From Anaerolineae bacterium (GTDB lineage Bacteria > Chloroflexota > Anaerolineae > Aggregatilineales > J027): a stretch of DNA of 47,413 bases. The notes beneath the pieces are model-generated. The model made no database searches, had not been told where the DNA came from, and worked only from the letters and a program-made list of their open reading frames with translations. Shown here one piece after another: positions 8,666-16,608 of this stretch. The stretch spans positions 1 through 47,413 of the forward strand of contig WBUL01000017.1 in the NCBI GenBank assembly GCA_008933735.1, given 5' to 3'. A program made the translations under genes and the position numbers. Position 1 is the stretch's first letter, and the number at the start of each line of letters is the position of its first letter.

Positions 8666-9943
8666 TTAATCCCGTTTAAATTTATAATAATCCGGCTGTC
8701 GGTAACGGCTTTTGCCTGTGCCATCAATGGCGATCAGCGCTTCGACTTTTTCCGAGAGACCCCACAGATTGATAAAACCTTCCGCATCCTGCTGGTCATA
8801 GACATCCATTTGACCAAACGAGGCGTAATCTTCGCGGTAGAGACTGTAGGGGGAACGCCGCCCGGTGACAATCACGTTGCCTTTATACAGATTCAACCTG
8901 ACTTCCCCTGTCATCGAGCGCTGGGTCACATCCACAAATCCATCGAAGGCTTCGCGCAGTTGGTTGAACCACTTACCATCGTAGACCAGTTCCGCGTAAC
9001 GCAGGCCAATAACCTGTTTGTAATGGAGCACCTCTTTGGACAGACAGACACATTCCAATGCTTGATGTGCTTTGTAGAGAATGGTACCGCCGGGAGTCTC
9101 GTACACACCACGAGATTTCATCCCCACCAGTCGATTTTCAACAATATCCACGCGCCCAATCCCATGATTTGCGCCGACCTGATTTAAGCGGCTGAACAGT
9201 TCTACGACATCCAGATGTTCCCCGTCCAGAGACACCGGCCAGCCTTCTTCAAAACCGATTGTCACTGTAGACGTTTGATCAGGGGCGTTTTGAGGGCTTT
9301 TGGTCAGCTTAAACATGTCTTCTTCCGGTTCTGCCCAGGGATTTTCCAGAATCCCCCCCTCATGGCTCATGTGGAACAGGTTCTCATCCCGACTGTAGAT
9401 GCTTTTCAATGTGGCCTGCACCGGAACATCATGTTTGGCAGCATATTCAACCGCATCCTCCCGGCTGCGAATCGTCCATTTGGGGTCACGCCAGGGGGCG
9501 ATAATTCGCAGTTTGGGATTCAAGGCCATGACCGTAACTTCAAACCGCACCTGGTCGTTGCCCTTCCCGGTTGCGCCGTGTGCAACGGCATCCGCGCCTT
9601 CGATTTCGGCGATTTCGACCATACGCTTGGCGATCAAAGGGCGGGCAAAAGAAGTTCCCAGCAAATATTCACGTTCATAAATGGCACCCGCCCGCATACA
9701 ACGGAACACATATTCTTTCAGGAATTCTTCGCGCAGGTCTTCCACATAGACTTTGCTCGCGCCCGTTTTGAAGGCTTTTTCTTCCAACCCGACCATTTCA
9801 TCGCCCTGACCCAGATTGGCAGTGAACGTGATCACCTCGCAGCCATAGTTTTCCTTGAGCCAGGGAACAATGACGGAAGTGTCAAGACCGCCGCTGTACG
9901 CCAGTACAACTTTTTTGACCGGGGGATATGGGGTATCTGACAT
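8666..9943 (-). CDS. argG: Argininosuccinate synthase
   Basis: The 425-residue enzyme joins citrulline and aspartate using ATP. The N-terminal PP-loop [10 protein letters not shown] (about 14-23) binds ATP pyrophosphate; the [16 protein letters not shown] segment and IIAPWRDP are further family hallmarks. It is slightly longer than the usual 400 residues, with the extra length at the C-terminus. It lies 9 bp after argD. Confidence 0.97.
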   Translation of the reverse strand: MSDTPYPPVKKVVLAYSGGLDTSVIVPWLKENYGCEVITFTANLGQGDEMVGLEEKAFKTGASKVYVEDLREEFLKEYVFRCMRAGAIYEREYLLGTSFARPLIAKRMVEIAEIEGADAVAHGATGKGNDQVRFEVTVMALNPKLRIIAPWRDPKWTIRSREDAVEYAAKHDVPVQATLKSIYSRDENLFHMSHEGGILENPWAEPEEDMFKLTKSPQNAPDQTSTVTIGFEEGWPVSLDGEHLDVVELFSRLNQVGANHGIGRVDIVENRLVGMKSRGVYETPGGTILYKAHQALECVCLSKEVLHYKQVIGLRYAELVYDGKWFNQLREAFDGFVDVTQRSMTGEVRLNLYKGNVIVTGRRSPYSLYREDYASFGQMDVYDQQDAEGFINLWGLSEKVEALIAIDGTGKSRYRQPDYYKFKRD

Positions 9944-9952
9944 TGTTGCTCC

Positions 9953-11137
9953 TTAGACCGTTACTTTGACAAATAGTTGTTCTAACCGCTCAATGAGCGT
10001 ATCGACATCGGGTTTTTCCATGATCAGCGGCGGGACAAACCGCAGCGTATGTGTCCCTGCTCCTACTAACAACAGCCCGTGCTCGTAACCCGCGTTTACG
10101 ATGTCGCCGACTGGAATATTGAGTTCCATGCCCACCATCAGTCCGCGTCCGCGAATCTCGACAATTTGCGGCGCGTTGAGTTCATGCAGGCGGTCCCACA
10201 GATACATTCCCACTTCATTGACATGAGCTAAGAATTCCGGCTGGCTGACGCGCTCAAGAACATGTTTTGCCACCGCGCTGACCAGCGCTCCCGCCGCAAA
10301 GGTGCTGCCATGATCGCCAGGGGCAACGGCGGAATGCACCTTTTCGGTCATCAAACATGCGCCCATCGGCAATCCAGCCGCCAATGGCTTCGCCAGCGCC
10401 ATTAAATCGGGCGTCACGCCATACTGTTCGTAAGCCCACAGGGTTCCGGTGCGTCCCAACCCACACTGGACTTCATCGAAAACCAGCAGCGCCCCGCGTT
10501 CATCGCATAAACGGCGCAGGGATTGAATAAACTCCACGCTGGCAGGGTAGACACCGCCCTCACCTTGAATCGGTTCGACCAAGACCGCACAGGTTTCGCT
10601 GGAAATTCCCGCCTCGGCGGCAGCGATGTCATTAAACGGCAAAGTTTTGGCCGCTCCCATCAACGGTTGAAAGGGTTTTTGATACTGTTCTTTGGGAGTG
10701 ACCGCCAGCGCTCCCATCGTCCGCCCATGAAATGCGTTGCTGAAGGATACAATTTCACGGCGCTGATGATCATTATTCCCAAAGGCATATTTCCGGGCAA
10801 ATTTGATGCAGGCTTCGTTGGCTTCGGCTCCGCTGTTACAGAAAAACACCCGGTCAGCAAAAGATTTTTCGCACAGGAGCTGCGCCAGTTGCGCCTGCGG
10901 TGCAGTGTAATACAGGTTGCTGACGTGGATCAGTTTTTCCGCCTGTTCCTGGATAATTTCTGCCACCTGTGTATCACTGTGTCCCAGTGCCATGACCGCG
11001 ATGCCGCTGATCATATCCAGGTATTCTTTACCAGTCTCATCCCAGACCTTCATCCCCTTGCCACGGGTAAGGACAAACGGTGGGCGTTTATAGGTTTGCG
11101 CGACATACTCCTGTGTCAGTTCGACGGCTGAAGTCAT
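9953..11137 (-). CDS. argD: Acetylornithine aminotransferase
   Basis: The 394-residue class III PLP aminotransferase converts N-acetylglutamate semialdehyde to N-acetylornithine. Hallmarks are the FCNSGAEANEACIK phosphate-binding loop (about 99-112), AFHGRTMGAL, the cofactor Asp in VFDEVQCGLGRTG (about 219-231), and the Schiff-base Lys250 in LMALAKPLAAGLPMGA. Related aminotransferases of lysine or succinylornithine metabolism look alike, but the operon position supports ArgD. It lies 4 bp after argB. Confidence 0.95.
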   Translation of the reverse strand: MTSAVELTQEYVAQTYKRPPFVLTRGKGMKVWDETGKEYLDMISGIAVMALGHSDTQVAEIIQEQAEKLIHVSNLYYTAPQAQLAQLLCEKSFADRVFFCNSGAEANEACIKFARKYAFGNNDHQRREIVSFSNAFHGRTMGALAVTPKEQYQKPFQPLMGAAKTLPFNDIAAAEAGISSETCAVLVEPIQGEGGVYPASVEFIQSLRRLCDERGALLVFDEVQCGLGRTGTLWAYEQYGVTPDLMALAKPLAAGLPMGACLMTEKVHSAVAPGDHGSTFAAGALVSAVAKHVLERVSQPEFLAHVNEVGMYLWDRLHELNAPQIVEIRGRGLMVGMELNIPVGDIVNAGYEHGLLLVGAGTHTLRFVPPLIMEKPDVDTLIERLEQLFVKVTV

Positions 11138-11141
11138 CCGG

Positions 11142-11882
11142 TTACGCTCCTACCACTGCCGTGCCAGTATTTGCCAGCAGACCATCTAAATTGGTGATGA
11201 CAACTTTTCTCGCCCCTTTTTCAACCATATGCAGTGCGGTACGAACTTTCGGAAGCATCCCGCCAAAAATAACCTTCTGTTCAATAAGATCGTCCGCGAT
11301 GGAAGGCGTCAGTGTGGGCACAAGTTCCTGATTATTCAGCACCCCTTTGACATTGGTAAGGAACACCACCTGTTCCGCATTCACCGAGACACCAACCGCA
11401 CCCGCCACATGATCAGCATTGACATTAAACGCGCCATCTTCCCCCAGGCAAATTGGCGCGATGACCGGGGTAACACCCTGCTGAACCAGATCAAGTAAAA
11501 TGCCACCCCGGACGGCCAGCACTTCACCAACCCGTCCTAAATCGCCTTTGGGATGTTCCAGTTTTTGTGCCTTAATCAGCCCTCGGTCAAGGCCAGAAAG
11601 TCCCTGCGCCTCGATGCCCGCCAGTTGAAAGGCCTTGACAATGCGCGTGTTGATCGCACCGCACAGCACCATTTCGGTGATTTGCAGAGAATGTTCATCC
11701 GTCACGCGCAGCCCATCAATGTACTGCGCCTGCACCCCATATTTTTCCTGCATCTGGGTGATTTCTTTGCCACCGCCGTGAACAACGATCACAGGTTCAG
11801 CGGCCTGCGCTACCGCCTGCGCCAGCGACTCCAGAAAACCGGGCTGGTCGATTTCGTGACCACTGATTTTCAGCACTTTCAT
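11142..11882 (-). CDS. argB: Acetylglutamate kinase (short form)
   Basis: The 246-residue amino-acid kinase phosphorylates N-acetylglutamate. It shows VHGGGKEI for substrate and phosphate binding, GLSGLDRGLI, the APICLGEDGAFNVNAD stretch, and the GGMLPKV motif near the C-terminus. It begins directly at the first beta strand (MKVLKISG) and lacks the N-terminal helical extension that characterises arginine-inhibited hexameric kinases, so it may not be feedback regulated; that is inference. Kinases for LysW-type lysine synthesis are similar, but there is no lysW and the neighbours are arg genes. It lies 13 bp after argC. Confidence 0.93.
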   Translation of the reverse strand: MKVLKISGHEIDQPGFLESLAQAVAQAAEPVIVVHGGGKEITQMQEKYGVQAQYIDGLRVTDEHSLQITEMVLCGAINTRIVKAFQLAGIEAQGLSGLDRGLIKAQKLEHPKGDLGRVGEVLAVRGGILLDLVQQGVTPVIAPICLGEDGAFNVNADHVAGAVGVSVNAEQVVFLTNVKGVLNNQELVPTLTPSIADDLIEQKVIFGGMLPKVRTALHMVEKGARKVVITNLDGLLANTGTAVVGA

Positions 11883-11895
11883 GTATTTTTCTCCC

Positions 11896-12885
11896 CTAGA
11901 TCAATAAGCCCATGGTTTCGGGCAGGTTTAACATCAAATTGGCATTCTGTACGGCCTGACTTGCCGCGCCCTTTCGCAGATTATCCAGCACGGAAACAAC
12001 AATCACAGTATCCGGAGTAGCAGCGTGTAAAGAAATCATCGCGCCATTCGTGTTGGCAACCTCCTTAACCCGTGCAGTTTCGCCCGCCGGAAGCAGTGTC
12101 ACCAGAGGTTCGTCAGCATAGGCGGATTCATAAATCTGCCGCACATTTTCCAGTGTCCATCCTTCCGCCAGAGGGACATAGCTTGTCGCCAGCAAACCCC
12201 GATCAATCGGGATAAGATGCGGGGAAAAGATCAGGGTACCGAGATTCGGGTTCAGGGCATGGAGTTCCTGTTCAATTTCGCCGACATGCCGATGTTTTCG
12301 CCCGACATTGTAAGGTTTAAAGTCACCAAACACCTCCGAAAACAGGATATCGACTTTGGGCTGCCGCCCCGCTCCACTGACCCCGCTTTTAGCATCAACA
12401 ATCAAATTCGCCCCTGCCCGGATTGCCTTTGCTTTGGCAAGCGGGGCAAGACCCAGCAGTGTTGTCGTGGGGTAACAGCCTGGGTTAGCGATACAGTTCT
12501 GGCGGATGAGGTTTGGGCGATTAAGTTCGGGAAGGCCATAAGGGGTGGGAAGAAGCGCGGGGACGGGGTGAGTGTGTCCATACCACTGCTGGTAGGCGTC
12601 CGCCGTTTTCATCCGCAAATCCGCCGACAAATCAACTACTTTCGCGCCCGCGTCAAGCGACCGTGCCGCAAGCGGAGCGGATACTCCATGCGGGGTACAC
12701 AGGAAAACCAAATCAACCGTACTGGCGTCCGCGTCAGCACTGGTCGAAAAAGTTATACCCTGGTACTTCTGGCCTGCGTAATTGTCCGAAGTCGCAAAGC
12801 AGATTTCAAACTCCGGGTGCTGATTTAAAAGCCCGATGAGCTCCAGCCCCGTGTATCCTGCTGCTCCATAAATACCTGCTTTCAT
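11896..12885 (-). CDS. argC: N-acetyl-gamma-glutamyl-phosphate reductase
   Basis: The 329-residue NADPH-dependent enzyme makes N-acetylglutamate semialdehyde. The Rossmann start GIYGAAGYTG, the catalytic Cys137 in NPGCYPT, and the HRHVGEIEQEL histidine motif are clear. I chose the ATG at 12885 because a GGAG ribosome site lies 5 nt upstream and the protein then starts as the family does; the open frame extends to a TTG at 12903, inside the terminator tail. It is the first gene of the arginine operon and is preceded by the attenuator. Confidence 0.96.
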   Translation of the reverse strand: MKAGIYGAAGYTGLELIGLLNQHPEFEICFATSDNYAGQKYQGITFSTSADADASTVDLVFLCTPHGVSAPLAARSLDAGAKVVDLSADLRMKTADAYQQWYGHTHPVPALLPTPYGLPELNRPNLIRQNCIANPGCYPTTTLLGLAPLAKAKAIRAGANLIVDAKSGVSGAGRQPKVDILFSEVFGDFKPYNVGRKHRHVGEIEQELHALNPNLGTLIFSPHLIPIDRGLLATSYVPLAEGWTLENVRQIYESAYADEPLVTLLPAGETARVKEVANTNGAMISLHAATPDTVIVVSVLDNLRKGAASQAVQNANLMLNLPETMGLLI

Positions 12886-12900
12886 CACTGCTCCTCTTAC

Positions 12901-12945
12901 CAAAAAACAAAAACCCCGGACTTCTGTACGCTTAGAAGTCCGGGG
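12901..12945 (-). terminator. Attenuator terminator in the argC leader
   Basis: On the minus strand a perfect 12-bp stem, CCCCGGACTTCT (12945-12934) with AGAAGTCCGGGG (12925-12914), closes an 8-nt loop. It is followed by TTTTTGTTTTTTG (12913-12901). This is a strong intrinsic terminator, and it ends only 16 bases before the argC ATG. A terminator in front of the first gene of a biosynthetic operon, downstream of its promoter, is a signature of transcription attenuation. Confidence 0.93.
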
Positions 12946-13007
12946 CGTTTTACCTGATCTGGCTTTTACGTGTGTCTGCTAACCCAAATAAAGCCAACCG
13001 AACTTCT
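12934..13007 (-). promoter_or_regulatory. Predicted antiterminator pairing of the arg attenuator
   Basis: The segment AGAAGTTCGG (13007-12998), inside the leader frame just after the Arg run, copies nine of ten bases of the terminator 3' arm AGAAGTCCGG. It can therefore pair with CCGGACTTCT (12943-12934), the terminator 5' arm, through nine Watson-Crick pairs and one G-U. A ribosome stalled on the Arg codons (13035-13021) would leave this segment free, giving antitermination. A ribosome that reaches the stop codon at 12979 would cover it, letting the terminator form. Confidence 0.75.
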
Positions 13008-13068
13008 TTTTGCTCGGTGGGCGACGACGCAAACGAGGCGCGTTGGAGACAGACAACTCGTAATTCAC
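12979..13068 (-). CDS. Arginine-rich leader peptide of the arg operon
   Basis: This is a 29-codon frame too short for ordinary gene calling. It starts at a GTG at 13068 and ends with TAG at 12981-12979. Codons 12-16 read Arg-Leu-Arg-Arg-Arg (CGT TTG CGT CGT CGC), followed by PPSKKK and an aromatic tail. Four Arg codons in five, between a promoter and a terminator upstream of argC, is what an arginine-sensing leader peptide should look like. The ribosome site is weak (AGG about 12 nt upstream), which is the main doubt about the exact start. The peptide itself probably has no function beyond ribosome stalling. Confidence 0.8.
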   Translation of the reverse strand: MNYELSVSNAPRLRRRPPSKKKFGWLYLG

Positions 13069-13095
13069 GTTTAGATAAGACCTGATAAGCTAATT

Positions 13096-13131
13096 ACACA
13101 AAATTGTGTACGGAAAACAGAAAACTGTCAA
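13096..13131 (-). promoter_or_regulatory. Sigma70-like promoter of the arg operon
   Basis: On the minus strand a consensus -35 TTGACA (13131-13126) is followed after 17 bp by CACAAT (13108-13103), a four-of-six -10 match. Transcription would start near 13096, giving a leader of about 210 nt that contains the leader peptide and attenuator. The -10 overlaps an inverted repeat (TACACAA, 2-nt gap, TTGTGTA at about 13095-13110). A second inverted repeat, AAAACTG/CAGTTTT (13121-13127 and 13141-13147), brackets the -35. Either could be a repressor site. Confidence 0.65.
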
Positions 13132-13157
13132 TGATTTCGTCAGTTTTGACAAAAATC

Positions 13158-13748
13158 TCATACCGGGGGGTCAAGCGGCTGCGACATGATGTCCCACATC
13201 AGCGGACTGACCTGCGGGAGCAATGGCATCTCCAAACAGCGCGAAAGATGTACCGGTGCTTTGAGCGACCCCATGTATTCCTGCTCATAACCACACTGTC
13301 TGAACGGCAGTTTGAGCTTGCGTTGAGAAACGGCCAGCACACGGACATCCAGATTGCAGATGATGTGCTGATACCCATTCTCGAATCCAAATTGAAAGAT
13401 GGCGCGATACAGGTGAGGGATCGCCTGCATTGCACTTTGCGGATGCCAGCAAAGCGCGGATGATTCCATGATCCCCGGTTCGGAATACAGATACTGAAAT
13501 TCGTCGTAGAGGGTAAATTCTTCCAGGGTGCGAAAGGGAGCACGGGTCACAACGCGCACCATCCCAATGACATGTTCCCGGCAGAGGTGGCCTTCATAGA
13601 CGAGAAAATAGACGGAACGGTCGGTGAAATGATCGGTATAACGTCCAGTGACGTTGGGCTGAATGTACCCGGCCTCCGCAAACCAATCGTGGTGGCACTG
13701 ATAGGCAATATCCCGTGCATAAGCTGACTCTGCAACAGCGGTTTTCAT
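13158..13748 (-). CDS. GNAT-fold acyltransferase resembling N-acyl amino acid or autoinducer synthases
   Basis: I take the ATG at 13748, which has GGAG 8 nt upstream, giving 196 residues; an in-frame ATG at 13859 would add an unlikely leader. The layout recalls LuxI/FeeM-type proteins: a helical N-terminus, VGMVRVV-like strand around residue 70 (CREHVIGMVRVV), a central ESSALCWHP strand, a helix with IPHLYRAIFQFGFENG, the strand HIICNLDVRVLAVSQR, then LPFRQCGYEQEYMG and LSRCLEM. Such enzymes use acyl-ACP or acyl-CoA to acylate amino acids. The assignment rests on pattern only. It is divergent from the MFS exporter. Confidence 0.5.
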   Translation of the reverse strand: MKTAVAESAYARDIAYQCHHDWFAEAGYIQPNVTGRYTDHFTDRSVYFLVYEGHLCREHVIGMVRVVTRAPFRTLEEFTLYDEFQYLYSEPGIMESSALCWHPQSAMQAIPHLYRAIFQFGFENGYQHIICNLDVRVLAVSQRKLKLPFRQCGYEQEYMGSLKAPVHLSRCLEMPLLPQVSPLMWDIMSQPLDPPV

Positions 13749-13838
13749 TTGCCCTACTCCTTGACCGATGCAAAAATCAGCATATGCCTTTTTTCCCATA
13801 AAATGTTGCAAAAAATTGTCAGAGTTTGTCAGGTGGAT

Positions 13839-15371
13839 ATGGAAAAAATCGCTCCGCAAACAGGCCGCTGGATATTAACTGCCACGATCCTGGCATCCAG
13901 CATGGCCTTTATTGATGGCAGTGCATTGAATATTGTGCTCTCCGACATTCAGGATGGTTTAAACGCTTCCGGCGCGGAAATGCTGTGGATCGTGGATGGA
14001 TATTTACTCTTTCTGGCCTCCTTGATTCTGGTCGGCGGCTCGCTGGGCGATCATTTGGGGCGCAAACGCATCTTCATGATTGGCATCGTATTATTCACGA
14101 TTGCCTCATTCCTATGCGGCATATCCCCCAACACAGAATTGATGATCGTGGCACGCATGGTGCAGGGTGTTGGCGGCGCGTTGATGGTTCCCGGAAGTCT
14201 GGCGATTATTTCCGCCTCCTTTCCGCCAGGGGAGCGCGGCAAAGCGATTGGTACATGGTCGGCCTTCAGCAGCGTCACAACAGTTCTGGGGCCCGTGCTG
14301 GGAGGAGCAATGGCGGAGGTCGATTTCTGGCGCGGAATCTTTTTTATCAACATTCCCCTCGCGGTGGTCGCGCTGTGGATTTTGGTGAACTATGTTCCTG
14401 AAAGCCGTGATGAGCAGGCTAAAAAACTCGACCTTCCCGGTGCGCTGCTCGTCACATTGGGTCTGGCGGGATTATCCTATGGGTTTATCGAAGCTCCGGG
14501 GCAGGGTTTTGACAATCCGGGTATCATCGCCAGTCTGATCGTCGGATTTGCCGCTCTGATTCTCTTTGTGATGGTCGAATCGCGCAGCCAGCATCCGATG
14601 GTTCCCTTAAGACTGTTTGAGTCGCCCACTTTCAGCGGCACCAATATCATGACATTTTTTCTGTATGGGGCGCTGGCAGTGGCAACCCTGTTCCTGCCGT
14701 TGAATTTCGCGCAGGTGCAGGACTACCGCCGAATCGAAATCTCATTGGCGCTGCTGCCATTTGTTCTCTCTCTGACTCTGCTGTCGCGTTGGGCAGGAAC
14801 TCTGGTAGACAGGTATGGCCCACGATTGCCCCTGACCGTTGGCCCCGCCATCGTGGGCACTGGTTTTTTTGCCGTCACACTGCCCGGATTAACCAATGGT
14901 TTTGCCGAGTTCTGGACGACATATTTCCCTGGCATCTTGATCATGGGTATTGGCATGGGCATTACCGTTGCGCCGCTGACAACCGCAGTCATGGGGTCGG
15001 TGTCATCACGCCAGGCGGGTGTCGCATCGGGGGTGAACAACGCGGTCGCACGCACAGCAGGTGTCCTGGCAATCGCAATTTTAGGAGCGCTGGCCCTGTT
15101 CAGCTTTAGAAGCGCACTGGAAGACCGCACGGAATCGATCCAGCTTTCGCAGGAAGAACGAGATACCCTGAAAAAAAACGCCTCTGATTTAGGTAACACC
15201 AGACCACCCGAATCGCTGGATGAAACGGCCCAATCAGCAATCGAATCGGCGGTCAGAAGTGCGTTTGTTGAGACCTTCCGTCTGGTGCTGATCCTTACCG
15301 CGATTCTGGCGTGGCTGAGTGCGGCGCTGGCCTGGCTGACAGTGGATCAGCGTCTAGTTGTATTAGAGTAG
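13839..15371 (+). CDS. MFS drug exporter, DHA2 (14-helix) family
   Basis: The 510-residue protein has about 14 membrane helices. It carries MFS motif A (GDHLGRKR, after helix 2), the helix-1 motif with FIDGSALNIVL, and antiporter motif C (GPVLGGAMAE in helix 5). The loop before the last helix is long and charged (about residues 440-485), which is common in this family. I prefer the ATG at 13839, with AGG 5 nt upstream, over the ATG at 13749, because the family starts just before helix 1. Transport would be proton-driven export of a hydrophobic or amphipathic compound. The gene is divergent from the acyltransferase and lies 5 bp before the GH63 gene. Confidence 0.88.
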   Translation: MEKIAPQTGRWILTATILASSMAFIDGSALNIVLSDIQDGLNASGAEMLWIVDGYLLFLASLILVGGSLGDHLGRKRIFMIGIVLFTIASFLCGISPNTELMIVARMVQGVGGALMVPGSLAIISASFPPGERGKAIGTWSAFSSVTTVLGPVLGGAMAEVDFWRGIFFINIPLAVVALWILVNYVPESRDEQAKKLDLPGALLVTLGLAGLSYGFIEAPGQGFDNPGIIASLIVGFAALILFVMVESRSQHPMVPLRLFESPTFSGTNIMTFFLYGALAVATLFLPLNFAQVQDYRRIEISLALLPFVLSLTLLSRWAGTLVDRYGPRLPLTVGPAIVGTGFFAVTLPGLTNGFAEFWTTYFPGILIMGIGMGITVAPLTTAVMGSVSSRQAGVASGVNNAVARTAGVLAIAILGALALFSFRSALEDRTESIQLSQEERDTLKKNASDLGNTRPPESLDETAQSAIESAVRSAFVETFRLVLILTAILAWLSAALAWLTVDQRLVVLE

Positions 15372-15376
15372 AAAAA

Positions 15377-16567
15377 ATGACAAAACAAATCTGGTTAGAT
15401 CGTGTGCAAAAACTCCTCTCAAAAAACATCATGGAGGGCGAGGGTTTCCGATATACCAAACCTGCGTCCCCGCCCCCGCCGGAATACGAAGAACAGGCGC
15501 TGTGGGATTCATGCTTTCATGCGATTATCTGGCGATGGATTGACCCTCAAATGGCACGCGATGAACTGCTGACCGTCACAGCCCGCCAGCTTGCCGGAGG
15601 AGCGGACGCAGGCATGATTCCGCATTTTTCCTACTGGAAAGGCAGTGCCCAGACCCTGTGGAATAATCCCCACACCAGCCGCATCACCCAGCCGCCTTTG
15701 ATCGCGGTGGCCGCTTGGAGGGTTTATGAAATTTCAAAAGACAAAAACTTGCTTGAACTCCTCTACCCTCGTCTGATTGCCTTCCATGACTGGTTTGACC
15801 GGCGCCGTGATCCCGATAAGGACCATCTGGTTAGTTTGATCCACCCCTGGGAATCCGGTTGGGATGCCTCACCACGCTGGGATAGAGCGATGGGGTTGCG
15901 CCGTCCAACACACGAGGAAGCAAAACAGGCACGATTCAGGCTGGCACAAACAGTCGTTCAATACGATGGCGATGCGCTGAAACTTGCTCAGGATGGTTTT
16001 TTCCATGTTGAATCGATTGATTTTAATGCGATTCGAGCGGCTGACCTGGAAGCAGTGGCGCAGATCGCCGCAGCGCTGGGCAAAGACGCAGCTTCCTGGA
16101 AAAAGCGTGCGGCGGATGTCCAGACCGCAGTGCGAGCAAAAATGATTGAAACCGGGATTCATGACCTTGAGGGATTGGATGAAAAACCGATTGAGGTCGA
16201 AAGCGCCTCCGATTACGTGGCGTTGTTTGGCGGCTGTGTTTCTGAATCTGACGCAGCCAGATTAGTCCAGCGCCTTCAAGAACCCCGCAACTGGACGCAG
16301 TTTCCGGTATGCACCAACCCGACCACTCTGGAAGCATTCGACCCCGGACGCTACTGGCGCGGAAATGTGTGGATGTCGGTCAACTGGTTGATTTACCAGG
16401 GGCTGCGCCGCTACGGTTATACCCGGCTTGCCAGCCATCTTGCCGAACGCAGTCTGGCGCTTGTGGAACAAACGGGTTTCTGGGAATACTACCATCCTCA
16501 AACTGGAACCGGCCTCGGTTCTACTCCTTACAGTTGGTCAGCGCTTGTCGTTGACATGCTGGAATGA
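15377..16567 (+). CDS. GH63 glycosidase, mannosyl-/glucosylglycerate hydrolase-like
   Basis: The 396-residue cytosolic (alpha/alpha)6-barrel protein shows the family segments ALWDSCFHAIIWRWIDP (about 41-57), HPWESGWDASPRWD (156-169), GRYWRGNVWMSVNWLIYQGL (324-343) and FWEYYHPQTGTGLGSTPYSW (368-387). By analogy with bacterial mannosylglycerate hydrolases, Asp163 would be the acid and Glu370 the base. Likely substrates are 2-O-glycosylglycerates used as compatible solutes; other small alpha-glycosides are possible. The ATG at 15377 follows the MFS stop by 5 bp. The nearby ABC operon suggests a shared role. Confidence 0.75.
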   Translation: MTKQIWLDRVQKLLSKNIMEGEGFRYTKPASPPPPEYEEQALWDSCFHAIIWRWIDPQMARDELLTVTARQLAGGADAGMIPHFSYWKGSAQTLWNNPHTSRITQPPLIAVAAWRVYEISKDKNLLELLYPRLIAFHDWFDRRRDPDKDHLVSLIHPWESGWDASPRWDRAMGLRRPTHEEAKQARFRLAQTVVQYDGDALKLAQDGFFHVESIDFNAIRAADLEAVAQIAAALGKDAASWKKRAADVQTAVRAKMIETGIHDLEGLDEKPIEVESASDYVALFGGCVSESDAARLVQRLQEPRNWTQFPVCTNPTTLEAFDPGRYWRGNVWMSVNWLIYQGLRRYGYTRLASHLAERSLALVEQTGFWEYYHPQTGTGLGSTPYSWSALVVDMLE

Positions 16568-16568
16568 T

Positions 16569-16597
16569 TTGACATCCAAAACGTTTTGGATTAAGAT
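16569..16597 (+). promoter_or_regulatory. Promoter of the lacI-ABC operon
   Basis: A perfect -35 TTGACA (16569-16574) and a TAAGAT -10 (16592-16597) are separated by exactly 17 bp. The -35 begins just after the GH63 stop codon. A transcript would start near 16604. The 17-bp spacer is almost entirely filled by the first LacI operator. Confidence 0.82.
16575..16590. promoter_or_regulatory. LacI-family operator O1, between -35 and -10
   Basis: The 16-bp sequence TCCAAAACGTTTTGGA is a perfect palindrome with a central CG, the hallmark of LacI/PurR-family operators. It sits between the promoter hexamers, where a bound repressor would block RNA polymerase. It is the best candidate site for the regulator encoded directly downstream. 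Confidence 0.88.
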
Positions 16598-16608
16598 TTG
16601 AGTAATGT

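Noticed and set aside
8237..9187. Long open frame (316 codons) on the plus strand opposite argG and argJ
   Set aside because: It is antisense to two certain genes, has no ribosome site or family pattern, and such frames arise from codon bias.
13095..13110. ArgR box at the arg promoter
   Set aside because: The palindrome TACACAA-AA-TTGTGTA does not match the TNTGAATWWWWATTCANW-type ARG box.
12901..13157. T-box riboswitch in the arg leader
   Set aside because: No T-box core sequence (AGGGTGGNACCGCG-like) or specifier-loop pattern is seen; the leader frame with Arg codons explains the terminator better.
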